Of a stretch of DNA of 42,539 bases, positions 24,097 to 32,657 are shown piece after piece. Made by a program: the position numbers and the translations under genes. The notes below the pieces were generated by a model. It searched no databases. It was not told the origin of the DNA and was given only the letters and a program-made list of their open reading frames with translations. Source of the DNA: 40-80 sp964503665 (GTDB taxonomy: Bacteria; Bacteroidota; Bacteroidia; Flavobacteriales_D; Crocinitomicaceae). Location: NCBI GenBank assembly GCA_964503665.1, contig CAZDAR010000017.1, positions 1 through 42,539 on the forward strand, read 5' to 3'. How positions within the stretch are numbered: the first letter of the stretch is position 1; each line of letters starts with the position of its first letter.

Positions 24097-25488
24097 ATGG
24101 AAATAGGAATACAATCAGCAGCTTATTTATTTGCAAGTATCTTGTTTATACTTAGTTTAGGTGGATTATCATCTCAAGAATCTGCAAAAAGAGGCGTACT
24201 CTTCGGTATCATTGGTATGGCTATCGCTATTTTAGCGACAGTTTTTGGAAACGGTGTCGAAGGACATGTATATATTATCGTGGCTATTGCCATCGCTTCC
24301 GTAATTGGAATTATGGTTGCACGAAAAGTGGAAATGACATCCATGCCGCAATTAGTAGCAATTCTTCACAGTTTTGTAGGTTTAGCAGCAGTACTTGTTG
24401 GATTTGGGTCATATTTAGATCCAAGAACACATCAACTGGCATCCACAGAACAAACAATTCACTTAGTCGAAGTTTTTATCGGTATTTTCATCGGAGCCAT
24501 CACCTTCACAGGATCGATTGTTGCTTGGGGTAAATTAGATGGCAAAATCAGAAGTAAACCATTGGTGTATACAGGAAGACATCTTGTCAATATCATCTTA
24601 TTGATAGTAACGATAATATTAGGTATTTTATTCGTTAAAGCGCCGGATATGGACGGAATGCTATACCTATATGGCATGACCGCGATTGCTTGTTTCATCG
24701 GTGTGATGTTAGTTATGGCAATTGGCGGTGCAGATATGCCAGTCGTTGTTTCGATGTTAAACTCTTATTCTGGATGGGCAGCTGCTGCAGCTGGTTTTAT
24801 GCTTGGAAACGACTTACTAATAATTACGGGTGCTTTGGTCGGTAGTTCTGGAGCTATCCTTTCTATCATCATGTGTGAAGCGATGAATCGTTCTTTCTTA
24901 TCTGTTATATTTGGTGGTTTTGGAAGTGCTCCAGTAGCAAGTTCCAATCACGAAATTGAAGGAGAAGTAACGGCGATTAATCATGAGGAAGTAGCTGAAT
25001 TGCTAAAAGATGCCAATTCTATCGTGATTGTTCCTGGATATGGAATGGCGGTTGCCAAAGCACAATATCCCATTTATGAAATGGTAGAAATTTTAAGAAA
25101 GCAAGGAAAAGAAGTACGTTTTGCGATTCACCCAGTTGCTGGTCGTTTACCAGGACATATGAATGTATTGTTAGCAGAGGCGAATGTGCCGTATGACATC
25201 GTTTTAGAAATGGATGAAATCAATGATGATTTACCAAGTACAAATGTGGTGATGATCATTGGTGCTAATGACGTGGTAAATCCAGGTGCAATAGATGATC
25301 CATCTAGTCCAATTTATGGAATGCCAGTTATAAAAGCTTGGGAAGCAGAAAGAGTAATCGTTATGAAACGTTCGATGTCAGTAGGTTATGCAGGAGTTGA
25401 GAATCCTTTATTCTACAAAAATAATACAGATATGTTATACGGTGACGCAAAAGATAGTGTCAACACCATTCTGTCATTTTTAAGATAA
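24097..25488 (+). CDS. pntB: NAD(P) transhydrogenase subunit beta
   Basis: The 463-residue partner of PntA begins with about nine membrane helices (residues 1-265). The NADP(H)-binding domain III follows, with VPGYGMAVAKAQYPIYEM, IHPVAGRLPGHMNVLLAEA, VLEMDEINDDL and IIGANDVVNPGA. The proton-channel membrane domain and the nucleotide domain look intact. It starts 14 bases after pntA, so the two are one operon. It makes NADPH for biosynthesis and redox defence. Confidence 0.97.
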   Translation: MEIGIQSAAYLFASILFILSLGGLSSQESAKRGVLFGIIGMAIAILATVFGNGVEGHVYIIVAIAIASVIGIMVARKVEMTSMPQLVAILHSFVGLAAVLVGFGSYLDPRTHQLASTEQTIHLVEVFIGIFIGAITFTGSIVAWGKLDGKIRSKPLVYTGRHLVNIILLIVTIILGILFVKAPDMDGMLYLYGMTAIACFIGVMLVMAIGGADMPVVVSMLNSYSGWAAAAAGFMLGNDLLIITGALVGSSGAILSIIMCEAMNRSFLSVIFGGFGSAPVASSNHEIEGEVTAINHEEVAELLKDANSIVIVPGYGMAVAKAQYPIYEMVEILRKQGKEVRFAIHPVAGRLPGHMNVLLAEANVPYDIVLEMDEINDDLPSTNVVMIIGANDVVNPGAIDDPSSPIYGMPVIKAWEAERVIVMKRSMSVGYAGVENPLFYKNNTDMLYGDAKDSVNTILSFLR

Positions 25489-25511
25489 AGTACATCTACC
25501 CTATTTCCTGC

Positions 25512-25519
25512 TAATTTTG
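25512..25519 (+). promoter_or_regulatory. -7 promoter box of the YigZ operon
   Basis: TAATTTTG fits TAnnTTTG exactly and ends 17 bases before the TTG start of the YigZ gene. No good -33 box is seen in the 23 bases after pntB. Confidence 0.4.
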
Positions 25520-25536
25520 TAAAAAAGATATCCAGA

Positions 25537-26151
25537 TTGGCAATTGTTGACACATATTTGACTTTAAAAGAACAATGTGAAGGAGTTTACAAGGAAAAAG
25601 GGTCTAAATTTATCGCTTACGCAGCTCCCTGTTCTTCTGAGGAAGAAGCAAAATTAATGCTTCAAGAATGGCGAAAAGAACATCATCAAGCACGTCATCT
25701 TTGTTATGCCTATCGCCTTGATTTAGATAAAACTGTCTACCGTGCAAACGATGATGACGAACCTTCCAATAGTGCTGGACAACCTATTTTGGGTCAAATT
25801 CAATCCTTTGATTTGACAAATGTTTTAATTGGAGTAGTCCGTTATTACGGTGGTAAAAAATTAGGGGTTGGTGGATTGATAACAGCTTATAAAACTGCTG
25901 CAAAAGAAGCTATTCTTAGTGGGAATATAATCGAAGTACAAGTCTATCAAAATTATCGCTTGAAATTTCAATACGAAAATCTATCCGAAATAATGGCGAT
26001 TTGCAAACACACGGATAGTATTCCTTCCAATCAACAATATATTGATTCAAAAAGCGAATTGGATGTTGCTGTTCCTTTAAACAAAATAGTGGAATTGAAA
26101 GAAAAAATAAAACTGATGCAAATAGAAATCAAAGATTTAGGAATTTTCTGA
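25537..26151 (+). CDS. YigZ/IMPACT family protein
   Basis: The 204-residue product matches YigZ, the bacterial relative of eukaryotic IMPACT. Signatures are YKEKGSKFIAYAAP near residue 18, DDEPSNSAGQPILGQI, and VVRYYGGKKLGVGGL near residue 107. The biochemical role in bacteria is not settled. No in-frame ATG exists before the conserved region, so the start is almost surely the TTG at 25537, giving MAIVDTYLTL. Its stop abuts the ATG of the M42 peptidase gene, which makes it the first gene of a four-gene run. Confidence 0.9.
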   Translation: MAIVDTYLTLKEQCEGVYKEKGSKFIAYAAPCSSEEEAKLMLQEWRKEHHQARHLCYAYRLDLDKTVYRANDDDEPSNSAGQPILGQIQSFDLTNVLIGVVRYYGGKKLGVGGLITAYKTAAKEAILSGNIIEVQVYQNYRLKFQYENLSEIMAICKHTDSIPSNQQYIDSKSELDVAVPLNKIVELKEKIKLMQIEIKDLGIF

Positions 26152-27075
26152 ATGGAACTACTTAAAAAATTAACTGCAATCAAAGGTGCTTCAAGCGATG
26201 AAGGAAGAATCAAACAATTCCTTTTAGACTATATCACCGAAAACAGTAAAAACTGGAAAGTGCAGCCTCAAATTATTGATAATGAGAATTTTCAAGAGAC
26301 TTTCATTCTTGTTTTTGGAAAACCAACGAACGCTATTTATGCACATATAGATACCATAGGATTCTCAGTAGCACCTAATCGCGAACTTTTTAAAATTGGC
26401 GGGTCACATTGTGAAGAAGGATATGAATTAGTCGGAGAAGATAGTAAGGGCGAAATTGAAACTGAACTCTTCGTGGTAGATCACGAACATAAAGGACAAA
26501 GTTTAGAATATGTGTTAGACAGAGAAATCGATCGTGGTACTATTCTTACCTTCAAACCTAATTTTGTTGAAAATGACACGTTTGTTCAGTCCCCTTATTT
26601 GGATAACCGTTTAGGTGTTTGGTGTGCTCTGAAAGTAGCTGAAACATTAGATAATGGGGCTATTGTCTTTTCCACATACGAAGAACACAGTGGAAATTCA
26701 GTGAGTTATTGTGCCCGTTATTTATTCGATCATTATCAAGTGCGTCAAGGATTGATTTGTGACATTACGTGGGTAACTGAAGCTGTTGAACATGGCAAAG
26801 GTGTGGTGATTTCTATGCGGGACAGTATGTTACCAAGACGAAAATACCTCAATCGCATCATCGAATTAGCAAAAGCATCGGGTGTTCCTTTTCAGTTGGA
26901 AGTGGAGGGTTCAGGCGGAAGTGATGGAAGTATGCTTCAGAAATCAGAATTACTCATCGATTGGTGCTTTATTGGCGCGCCAGAAGACAACGTTCATTCA
27001 CCCAAAGAAACAGTTTACAAACACGATATTACCTGTATGGTAGAATTGTACCAATATTTAATGAAAAACCTATAA
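26152..27075 (+). CDS. M42 family metallopeptidase (glutamyl aminopeptidase-like)
   Basis: This 307-residue enzyme has the two-zinc ligand set of M42 aminopeptidases: His65 and Asp67 in AHIDTIG, Asp151 in LDNRLGVW, Glu177/Glu178 in TYEEHSGNS, Asp204 in ICDITW and His282 in NVHSPKE. M42 enzymes form large tetrahedral dodecamers that clip peptides in the cytoplasm. The protein is shorter than the usual 340-360, and the middle PDZ-like insert appears reduced. The ATG directly follows the YigZ stop codon. Confidence 0.88.
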   Translation: MELLKKLTAIKGASSDEGRIKQFLLDYITENSKNWKVQPQIIDNENFQETFILVFGKPTNAIYAHIDTIGFSVAPNRELFKIGGSHCEEGYELVGEDSKGEIETELFVVDHEHKGQSLEYVLDREIDRGTILTFKPNFVENDTFVQSPYLDNRLGVWCALKVAETLDNGAIVFSTYEEHSGNSVSYCARYLFDHYQVRQGLICDITWVTEAVEHGKGVVISMRDSMLPRRKYLNRIIELAKASGVPFQLEVEGSGGSDGSMLQKSELLIDWCFIGAPEDNVHSPKETVYKHDITCMVELYQYLMKNL

Positions 27076-27077
27076 AT

Positions 27078-28190
27078 ATGGTCTTTAAAGATTTAAAAGT
27101 CATTGAATTATCTACTGTTTTGGCTGGTCCATCAGTAGGAATGTTCTTTGCGGAATTAGGCGCAAGAGTGATCAAAATTGAACATCCTGAACATGCGGAT
27201 GTGACGCGATCCTGGAAAATCTCTTCAGAAGACAAAGAAAGTAATGTCTCTTCTTATTTTTCGAGTATTAATTACAAGAAAGAATACCTTCAATTTGATT
27301 TGACTGTCGAAGATGAATACCAAGATTTTGTCGATCTATTCATTGATGCTGACATCATTCTGACTAATTTCAAAAAAGGTGATGCCGAGAAATTACATTT
27401 GACGGATAACATTCTGCTCAAATTCAATCCCCGATTGATTCATGGTAAAATTTCAGGATATGGTGCTCATTCGGACCGTGTTGCCTACGATTTAATCATG
27501 CAAGCAGAAACAGGTTTCATGTCGATGAATGGTACAGAAGCAAGTGGTCCATTGAAAATGCCAGTCGCGTTAATCGATGTTTTAGCGGCGCATCAACTCA
27601 AAGAAGGAATACTTTGTGCGCTTTATGAAAGAGAGAAAACAGGAAGAGGAAATGTAGTCGAAGTTTCGCTTTACGATGCAGCAGTGAGCAGTTTAGTCAA
27701 TCAAGCATCTGTTTTTCTGATGGAAGGAAAAGTGCCACAACGCATCGGAAGTAAACATCCAACCATTGCTCCTTATGGCGAATTGTTCACGACTAAAGAC
27801 AAGATTACACTTACTTTTGCGATTGGTAGCGACCGACAATTTCAAAAATTAGTAGAACATTTGGAACTGTATAATTTACCGCAACACGATTTGTATTACA
27901 GCAACCAAAATCGCGTTATCAATAGAGATTCATTAGCCGAAATATTACAAGGTGCTATTCAGAATTTCACCAGTGAAGAACTTTTGAACTGGTCGATTGA
28001 AAATTTTATTCCGTGTGGAAAAATTAAAACAGTAGATCAAGTTTTTGAGGATCCAATGGCGCAGAAATTAATTCGAGAAGAAATCATCGAAGGAAAACCA
28101 ACAAAAAGAGTCTCTTCAGTTGCCTTCAATACACGCATACCATTTGACTATAAATATGAGCCAACTCCGAGAGCCAAAAGGAAAAGATGA
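27078..28190 (+). CDS. Class III CoA-transferase (CaiB/BaiF)
   Basis: The start is ATG 27078 (370 residues, MVFKDLKVIELSTVLAGPSV), 2 bases after the M42 stop; a frame reaching further back lies inside the M42 gene. It is a family III CoA-transferase that moves CoA between acyl groups through a mixed anhydride. Asp138 in YDLIMQAETGFM is the catalytic Asp by family alignment. ELGARVIKIEHPEHADVTRSW and PVALIDVLAAHQLKEGIL also fit. The acyl substrate cannot be told. The last 35 bases overlap the GNAT gene. Confidence 0.9.
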   Translation: MVFKDLKVIELSTVLAGPSVGMFFAELGARVIKIEHPEHADVTRSWKISSEDKESNVSSYFSSINYKKEYLQFDLTVEDEYQDFVDLFIDADIILTNFKKGDAEKLHLTDNILLKFNPRLIHGKISGYGAHSDRVAYDLIMQAETGFMSMNGTEASGPLKMPVALIDVLAAHQLKEGILCALYEREKTGRGNVVEVSLYDAAVSSLVNQASVFLMEGKVPQRIGSKHPTIAPYGELFTTKDKITLTFAIGSDRQFQKLVEHLELYNLPQHDLYYSNQNRVINRDSLAEILQGAIQNFTSEELLNWSIENFIPCGKIKTVDQVFEDPMAQKLIREEIIEGKPTKRVSSVAFNTRIPFDYKYEPTPRAKRKR

Positions 28191-28587
28191 ATGGGAAGCG
28201 TATTATGATTTGCGCTATCGTATTTTAAGAAAACCTTGGAGTCAACCGTACAGTAGTGCTATAATGCCAGAAGATGATTTCGAAAAGCATTTTGCATTGT
28301 ATAATGACAATCAACTCGTTGCAATTGCTCGTTTAGATAAATTAGAAGACGCAATTGCACAAGTTCGGTTTGTGGCTGTTGAGGAAAAGTGTCAAGGAAA
28401 AGGATACGGAAAAATACTCATGACAGGAATTGAAGACTATTGTTCTCAAAACCAAATCACTACATTGATACTTGAAGCACGCGAAAATGCTGTTCCTTTC
28501 TATTTGGCGTTAGGGTATACGATTACGAAAGAAGGAAAATTACTTTTTAGCGAAATTCGTCATTCGTGGATGATAAAAAATATCTAA
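28156..28587 (+). CDS. GNAT family N-acetyltransferase
   Basis: ATG 28156 gives 143 residues (MSQLREPKGKDEWEAYYDLR) and overlaps the CoA-transferase by 35 bases. The acetyl-CoA site is the QGKGYGKILM stretch near residue 83. The preceding VRFVAVEEKC strand and the later AVPFYLALGYT fit the GNAT fold and resemble YjcF/ElaA-like members. The acceptor is unknown, whether protein, amine or sugar. It ends the four-gene operon and meets the PorE-like gene tail to tail, 8 bases apart. Confidence 0.85.
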   Translation: MSQLREPKGKDEWEAYYDLRYRILRKPWSQPYSSAIMPEDDFEKHFALYNDNQLVAIARLDKLEDAIAQVRFVAVEEKCQGKGYGKILMTGIEDYCSQNQITTLILEARENAVPFYLALGYTITKEGKLLFSEIRHSWMIKNI

Positions 28588-28595
28588 ACTTTCTT

Positions 28596-30638
28596 TTACA
28601 ACTTCTTAATAAAGAATTCAGTACGACGATTCACTGCTCTATTCACATCATCCGTATTCGGAACTTTTGGTTGTGTTTCACCATAACCAATCGAACTCAA
28701 TCGTTTGTCTGAAATACCCAAACTAATCAAATAACGTTTTACAGCATCCGAACGATTTTCGGATAGCGTAAGGTTTTTATCATCTTCTCCAATATCGTCG
28801 GTATGTCCTTGAATTAAGACTTCAATCGTTTTATAGTGATTTAAAAAATCAGCGAAACGCTTTAAAATAAACTTAGACTTATTGGATAATTCGTAAGAGT
28901 TTGTTGCAAAAAGGATATCGTTAATCGTATAGGCTTCACCTTCTTTTAATTCTTTGACTTCCATATTCTCATCGCGAATAACTGGGTCGTCTTTTTTTAG
29001 CTCCTCATTGGTGATGAGTTTGGAACTAAATGCCGAACCTTCTTTTTTCACGGTGACAATCACATCGTCTTTTTGGTCTGCACGAACAACAGCCGCATAT
29101 TTTCCATCGTTACCATTGACTTTGAAAGTCTTTGTTTCTTTTGAATCCGAATAAGCGACTTCAATTTCGGCATCTTCAATCGGATTTCCTTCTTCATCTA
29201 TTAAATCGCCTTTAATAATTTTTACTGCTTTTGGTCTTGCCTCCTCGTATAGTTCAAATGAGAAAATATCCCAATTACCATTCACGCGGGAACTAAAATA
29301 TGCTTGTTTTCCATCTAAGGAAACAAAAATACCAATTTCATCTGCTTCAGAATTAATAGGATAACCTAAATTCTTAGGTTCAGACCATTTGCCATTTTCT
29401 CTACGGGTATAATAAATGTCCAAACCTCCAACGCCTTTTCGACTGTCCGAAACAAAATAAAGTGTTTCACTATCTTGATGTAAAAAAGGACTTTTATCTT
29501 TTCCTGCGGTATTTAACTCAACAAAAGGTTTTCCTGGACCCCATGTTCCATCAGTCATTCGTTCTGCCATCCAAATATCGTTGTCTTTTGTTGCGTCTCT
29601 TCCGCCCCTCAACGTGGTGTAAAACAAGGTATTGCCGTCAGCGGATAAAGAAGGTTGTGCATCCCAACCTCGTTGAGAATTGATATGTGCTCCCATATTT
29701 TCTAATGGTGTCCATTTAAAATCATTACCGCCTTCTCCTGATCTTTCAAAACGGGTACTATACAAATCACAATTTCGATAGGTTTGACCATCTACTTGTT
29801 CGTCTTTACAGGCACACAAAACCATTTCTTTATTATCCACCGACATAGTTGCTGCACCATAACTTTGGAAAGTGCCGTCATTAAATGGATAAGTGAAAGG
29901 AGTACCATTATCAAAATTACCTAGATAATTCGTGCGTTGCGAATACGTAAATTCTTCTACAATATTCCGTATCATGTCTCCTTTTCTAGTTATATCTACT
30001 TTACGTGTATAAAAAAGTAATTCATTATCAGGTGATAACATCGGAAAATATTCGTCCGCCTTGGAACTGACATTTTTGACAATAACAGGATTGTAAGGAA
30101 CAGGATTCTTTTTCAAATCAACTTCCTTTGAAACTTTAGTCAATACCTTTTGAATATCGTCTAACTTCTTGGTATAGTCGTCTGGATAACGCGAATTATC
30201 ATCGGATTTAAAATCGGCAAACTTTTGAAAGTACTCATTGGCCAATTCATTATCTTTAAAATTGTAGGCGATTGCACCTAAGTAATAATAGCAGTTCGCA
30301 TGAAATTCGGGGCACAATTCAACCGTTTTCTCAAACATTTTTTGACTGTTTACTAATGCTTTATCTCCAAAATCTGGATTTGGATTATCACGGTATTGAA
30401 CCATCGCATATTTATAATAAAACATGCCAAATTCATAATACGCTGTTGCATTCTCGCCATCGAGCTTAATTGCTTCCGAAAAATTAGTCTGAACATCTTT
30501 AACACTCTGCGCTTGTTTTGCAGCATCGATGTATTTCATCACCTTTTTAGACGGCTCTCCACATAACTCACTCTCGACTTGTGCATGAACAGAAATAACG
30601 AATAAAAAAGTAACAAAAACGTATAATTTTACTTTCAT
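28596..30638 (-). CDS. PorE-like OmpA/beta-propeller protein
   Basis: With ATG 30638 this is 680 residues starting with a signal peptide (MKVKLYVFVTFLFVISVHAQ). The domain order is TPR repeats (about 30-140), PD40/WD40-like propeller blades (about 190-445, with KDNDIWMAERM, GGLDIYYTRRENG and GNWDIFSFEL), a carboxypeptidase-regulatory-like domain (about 460-545) and an OmpA peptidoglycan-binding domain (about 555-680, with GHTDDIGEDDKN and NRRTEFFIKKL). This order is the hallmark of PorE, a periplasmic type IX secretion part. Bacteroidota have several such paralogs, so PorE itself is not certain. Confidence 0.85.
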   Translation of the reverse strand: MKVKLYVFVTFLFVISVHAQVESELCGEPSKKVMKYIDAAKQAQSVKDVQTNFSEAIKLDGENATAYYEFGMFYYKYAMVQYRDNPNPDFGDKALVNSQKMFEKTVELCPEFHANCYYYLGAIAYNFKDNELANEYFQKFADFKSDDNSRYPDDYTKKLDDIQKVLTKVSKEVDLKKNPVPYNPVIVKNVSSKADEYFPMLSPDNELLFYTRKVDITRKGDMIRNIVEEFTYSQRTNYLGNFDNGTPFTYPFNDGTFQSYGAATMSVDNKEMVLCACKDEQVDGQTYRNCDLYSTRFERSGEGGNDFKWTPLENMGAHINSQRGWDAQPSLSADGNTLFYTTLRGGRDATKDNDIWMAERMTDGTWGPGKPFVELNTAGKDKSPFLHQDSETLYFVSDSRKGVGGLDIYYTRRENGKWSEPKNLGYPINSEADEIGIFVSLDGKQAYFSSRVNGNWDIFSFELYEEARPKAVKIIKGDLIDEEGNPIEDAEIEVAYSDSKETKTFKVNGNDGKYAAVVRADQKDDVIVTVKKEGSAFSSKLITNEELKKDDPVIRDENMEVKELKEGEAYTINDILFATNSYELSNKSKFILKRFADFLNHYKTIEVLIQGHTDDIGEDDKNLTLSENRSDAVKRYLISLGISDKRLSSIGYGETQPKVPNTDDVNRAVNRRTEFFIKKL

Positions 30639-30693
30639 AGTTTGAAATTGATCAAAGTCCAATAAATATAAACAATATATATCGACAAAAAGC

Positions 30694-30701
30694 TAAATTT
30701 G
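30694..30701 (+). promoter_or_regulatory. -7 promoter box of ribD-recX
   Basis: TAAATTTG is an exact TAnnTTTG only 4 bases before the ribD ATG, which suggests a leaderless message. Confidence 0.45.
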
Positions 30702-30705
30702 TTAC

Positions 30706-31764
30706 ATGAATAAGAAAATATTCTCAAAAAATTCAGAAGAGCATTTTATGTCTGAAGCTATTCGCCTTGCCGAGTTCGGTAAATCAAATGTTGCGCCAAA
30801 TCCTAGAGTTGGAGCAGTCATTGTTCACGATAGCCAAATTATTGGTAAAGGATATCATGCTTATTATGGCGGTCCACATGCAGAAGTGGTGGCAATCAAT
30901 AGCGTAGCTAATAAAAATCTCTTAAAGGAGTCGACCATTTATGTAACTTTAGAACCTTGCAGTCATCACGGAAAAACACCACCTTGCGCCGATTTAATTA
31001 TAGAACATCAATTGAAACGTGTTGTGATTGGTTCAAAAGATCCATTTCCGTTAGTGAATGGAAAAGGGATTGAACGATTAAGAGTAGCAGGAATTGATGT
31101 TTTAAGTGGCGTTTTAGAAGCGGAATGTGATTTTATGAATCGACGATTTTTAACGTTTCATCAACAGAAAAGACCCTATATCATTTTGAAATGGGCAGAA
31201 ACCGCAGATGGTTTTATTGATTATGATAGAACAGACGAAGATGAACGTCAAGTACATTGGATAACAGGTGCTGAGAGTCAAAAGTTAGTCCATCAATGGC
31301 GCAGTGAAGAGCAAGGGATTTTAGTAGGGTGGAAAACCGTCTTAAATGACAATCCAAAACTAAACGTTCGACTTGTTGAGGGTAAAAACCCTATTCGTAT
31401 CGTTTTAGATCCTCAATTACAAGCACCAAAAGACTCTTTTATATACGATTCGTCTCAACCCACCATTATTTACAACAAAATTAAAGATGAATTAGGAAAA
31501 AACTTACAATTTACCCAACTTAAAAGCAGTACTTTTGTAGATATATTAGAAGCTCTCTATAAACAAGGAATAATATCTGTTTTAGTAGAAGGTGGACAAT
31601 TTACACTCACTCAATTTATAACGAATAATAAATGGGATGAGATAAGAAGATTTAGAAGCGAAAAAAGATTTTACAAAGGCATTAATGCGCCTCAAATTAA
31701 CCTAAAACCAAATCTCACTACTTATAGTGGTGAAGATAAATTAGATATATTTTATTATAAATAG
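30706..31764 (+). CDS. ribD: Riboflavin biosynthesis protein RibD (deaminase/reductase)
   Basis: The 352-residue bifunctional enzyme has an N-terminal zinc deaminase domain (about 13-155) with His58 and Glu60 in GGPHAEVVA and Cys85/Cys94 in LEPCSHHGKTPPCAD. The C-terminal reductase domain (about 160-352) carries ILKWAETADGFIDY and VLVEGGQFTLTQF. It deaminates and then reduces the pyrimidine intermediate in riboflavin synthesis. The start at 30706 agrees with the -7 box just upstream, although MSEAIRLA (residue 15) is the more conserved point. recX follows after 4 bases. Confidence 0.95.
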   Translation: MNKKIFSKNSEEHFMSEAIRLAEFGKSNVAPNPRVGAVIVHDSQIIGKGYHAYYGGPHAEVVAINSVANKNLLKESTIYVTLEPCSHHGKTPPCADLIIEHQLKRVVIGSKDPFPLVNGKGIERLRVAGIDVLSGVLEAECDFMNRRFLTFHQQKRPYIILKWAETADGFIDYDRTDEDERQVHWITGAESQKLVHQWRSEEQGILVGWKTVLNDNPKLNVRLVEGKNPIRIVLDPQLQAPKDSFIYDSSQPTIIYNKIKDELGKNLQFTQLKSSTFVDILEALYKQGIISVLVEGGQFTLTQFITNNKWDEIRRFRSEKRFYKGINAPQINLKPNLTTYSGEDKLDIFYYK

Positions 31765-31768
31765 TAAA

Positions 31769-32224
31769 ATGGCAGATATAAAGCAAAGTATTCAGAAATG
31801 GTGTGCACTTCAAGAAAGAAGTAGTTATGAAGTAACTCAAAAATTAATCTTATGGAACATTGATAAAAAAGTGATTCCACAGATAATCAATGAGTTAAGA
31901 GAAGAAAATTTCCTCAATGATGAACGCTTTGCAGAAGATTACGCAAGAGGAAAATTCCGAATTAAAAATTGGGGAAAGATAAAAATCAGACTTAGCTTAC
32001 AACAAAAGAAAGTAAGTAGTAATTATATTGATGCCGCATTAGATAAAATTGATCAGGAAGATTATTTCAAAAGTTTACAGCATTTAGCTAACAAGAAAAA
32101 TGATCTCATAACTGATGATTTATCAGCTTACGATCGTAAAATTAAATTATATCAATTTTTACTTTCTAAAGGGTTTGAAAATAAATTGGTACGAGAAGTT
32201 ATCGAAGAAATTATAGCTAGCTAA
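31769..32224 (+). CDS. recX: RecX family regulator of RecA
   Basis: This 151-residue, mostly helical protein fits RecX, which binds RecA filaments and limits recombination. It shows the repeated three-helix pattern, with CALQERSSYEVTQKLILWNI, REENFLNDERFAEDYARGKF and WGKIKIRLSLQQKKVSSNYI. recA is not nearby, and recX travels here with ribD, so the pairing is one of position. It ends at a strong hairpin terminator. Confidence 0.9.
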   Translation: MADIKQSIQKWCALQERSSYEVTQKLILWNIDKKVIPQIINELREENFLNDERFAEDYARGKFRIKNWGKIKIRLSLQQKKVSSNYIDAALDKIDQEDYFKSLQHLANKKNDLITDDLSAYDRKIKLYQFLLSKGFENKLVREVIEEIIAS

Positions 32225-32241
32225 AAATACATATTTGTTTT

Positions 32242-32278
32242 AATAAGTCGTTATTAGTTAGTAATAACGACTTATTTT
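32242..32278 (+). terminator. Terminator after ribD-recX
   Basis: A perfect 15-bp stem, AATAAGTCGTTATTA with its complement, closes loop GTTAG and is followed by T residues, 18 bases past the recX stop. Confidence 0.85.
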
Positions 32279-32373
32279 GTAATTGATTTTTATTTAAAGA
32301 TTATTGATAAAGGTGGATTGTTCATTTTAAGTGCTGATTGATATTTTACATGAAAATTTGAAAGTGTAATTCT

Positions 32374-32449
32374 TTATCTTTCTTTTACTTTTTGTCAGTC
32401 AAAAAGTAACAAAAACCTCGTCGCCGTGATCTTTTTTGCCACCCAAATC
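32374..32449 (+). repeat. Dispersed intergenic repeat, copy 2
   Basis: The near-palindrome CTTTTTG-tcagt-CAAAAAG (32388-32406) is followed by AAACCTCGTCGcCGTGATCTTTTT, the block also seen in copy 3. It skips the AGCG...GCTTTTGAA block of copies 1 and 3. It lies in the 433-base gap between recX (+) and the type B cargo gene (-). The rest of the gap (32450-32657) is only moderately AT-rich, carries no gene and holds one stretch similar to copy 3, TTTGGAATTTTC near 32615. Confidence 0.65.
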
Positions 32450-32657
32450 TTCCTCATTGCCTACAAAAATAAAACTCGCTATCGCTCAGACAGTTATTTT
32501 TGTAACGGCAATTTCGTCGTTTGTGTCCTGGCAAAAAAATCAATGCGACCGATTCTGTCTTCGCTTTTGGAATTTCGAGAAAGTATAAGTTAGTAAGCCA
32601 AACTAATCGTTGAGTTTGGAATTTTCGTATTTTAAAACTCAATACTAAACATGTTTC

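Noticed and set aside
26961..27077. 39-codon N-terminal extension of the CoA-transferase
   Set aside because: It lies inside the M42 gene, and the conserved start is MVFKDLKVIE at 27078.
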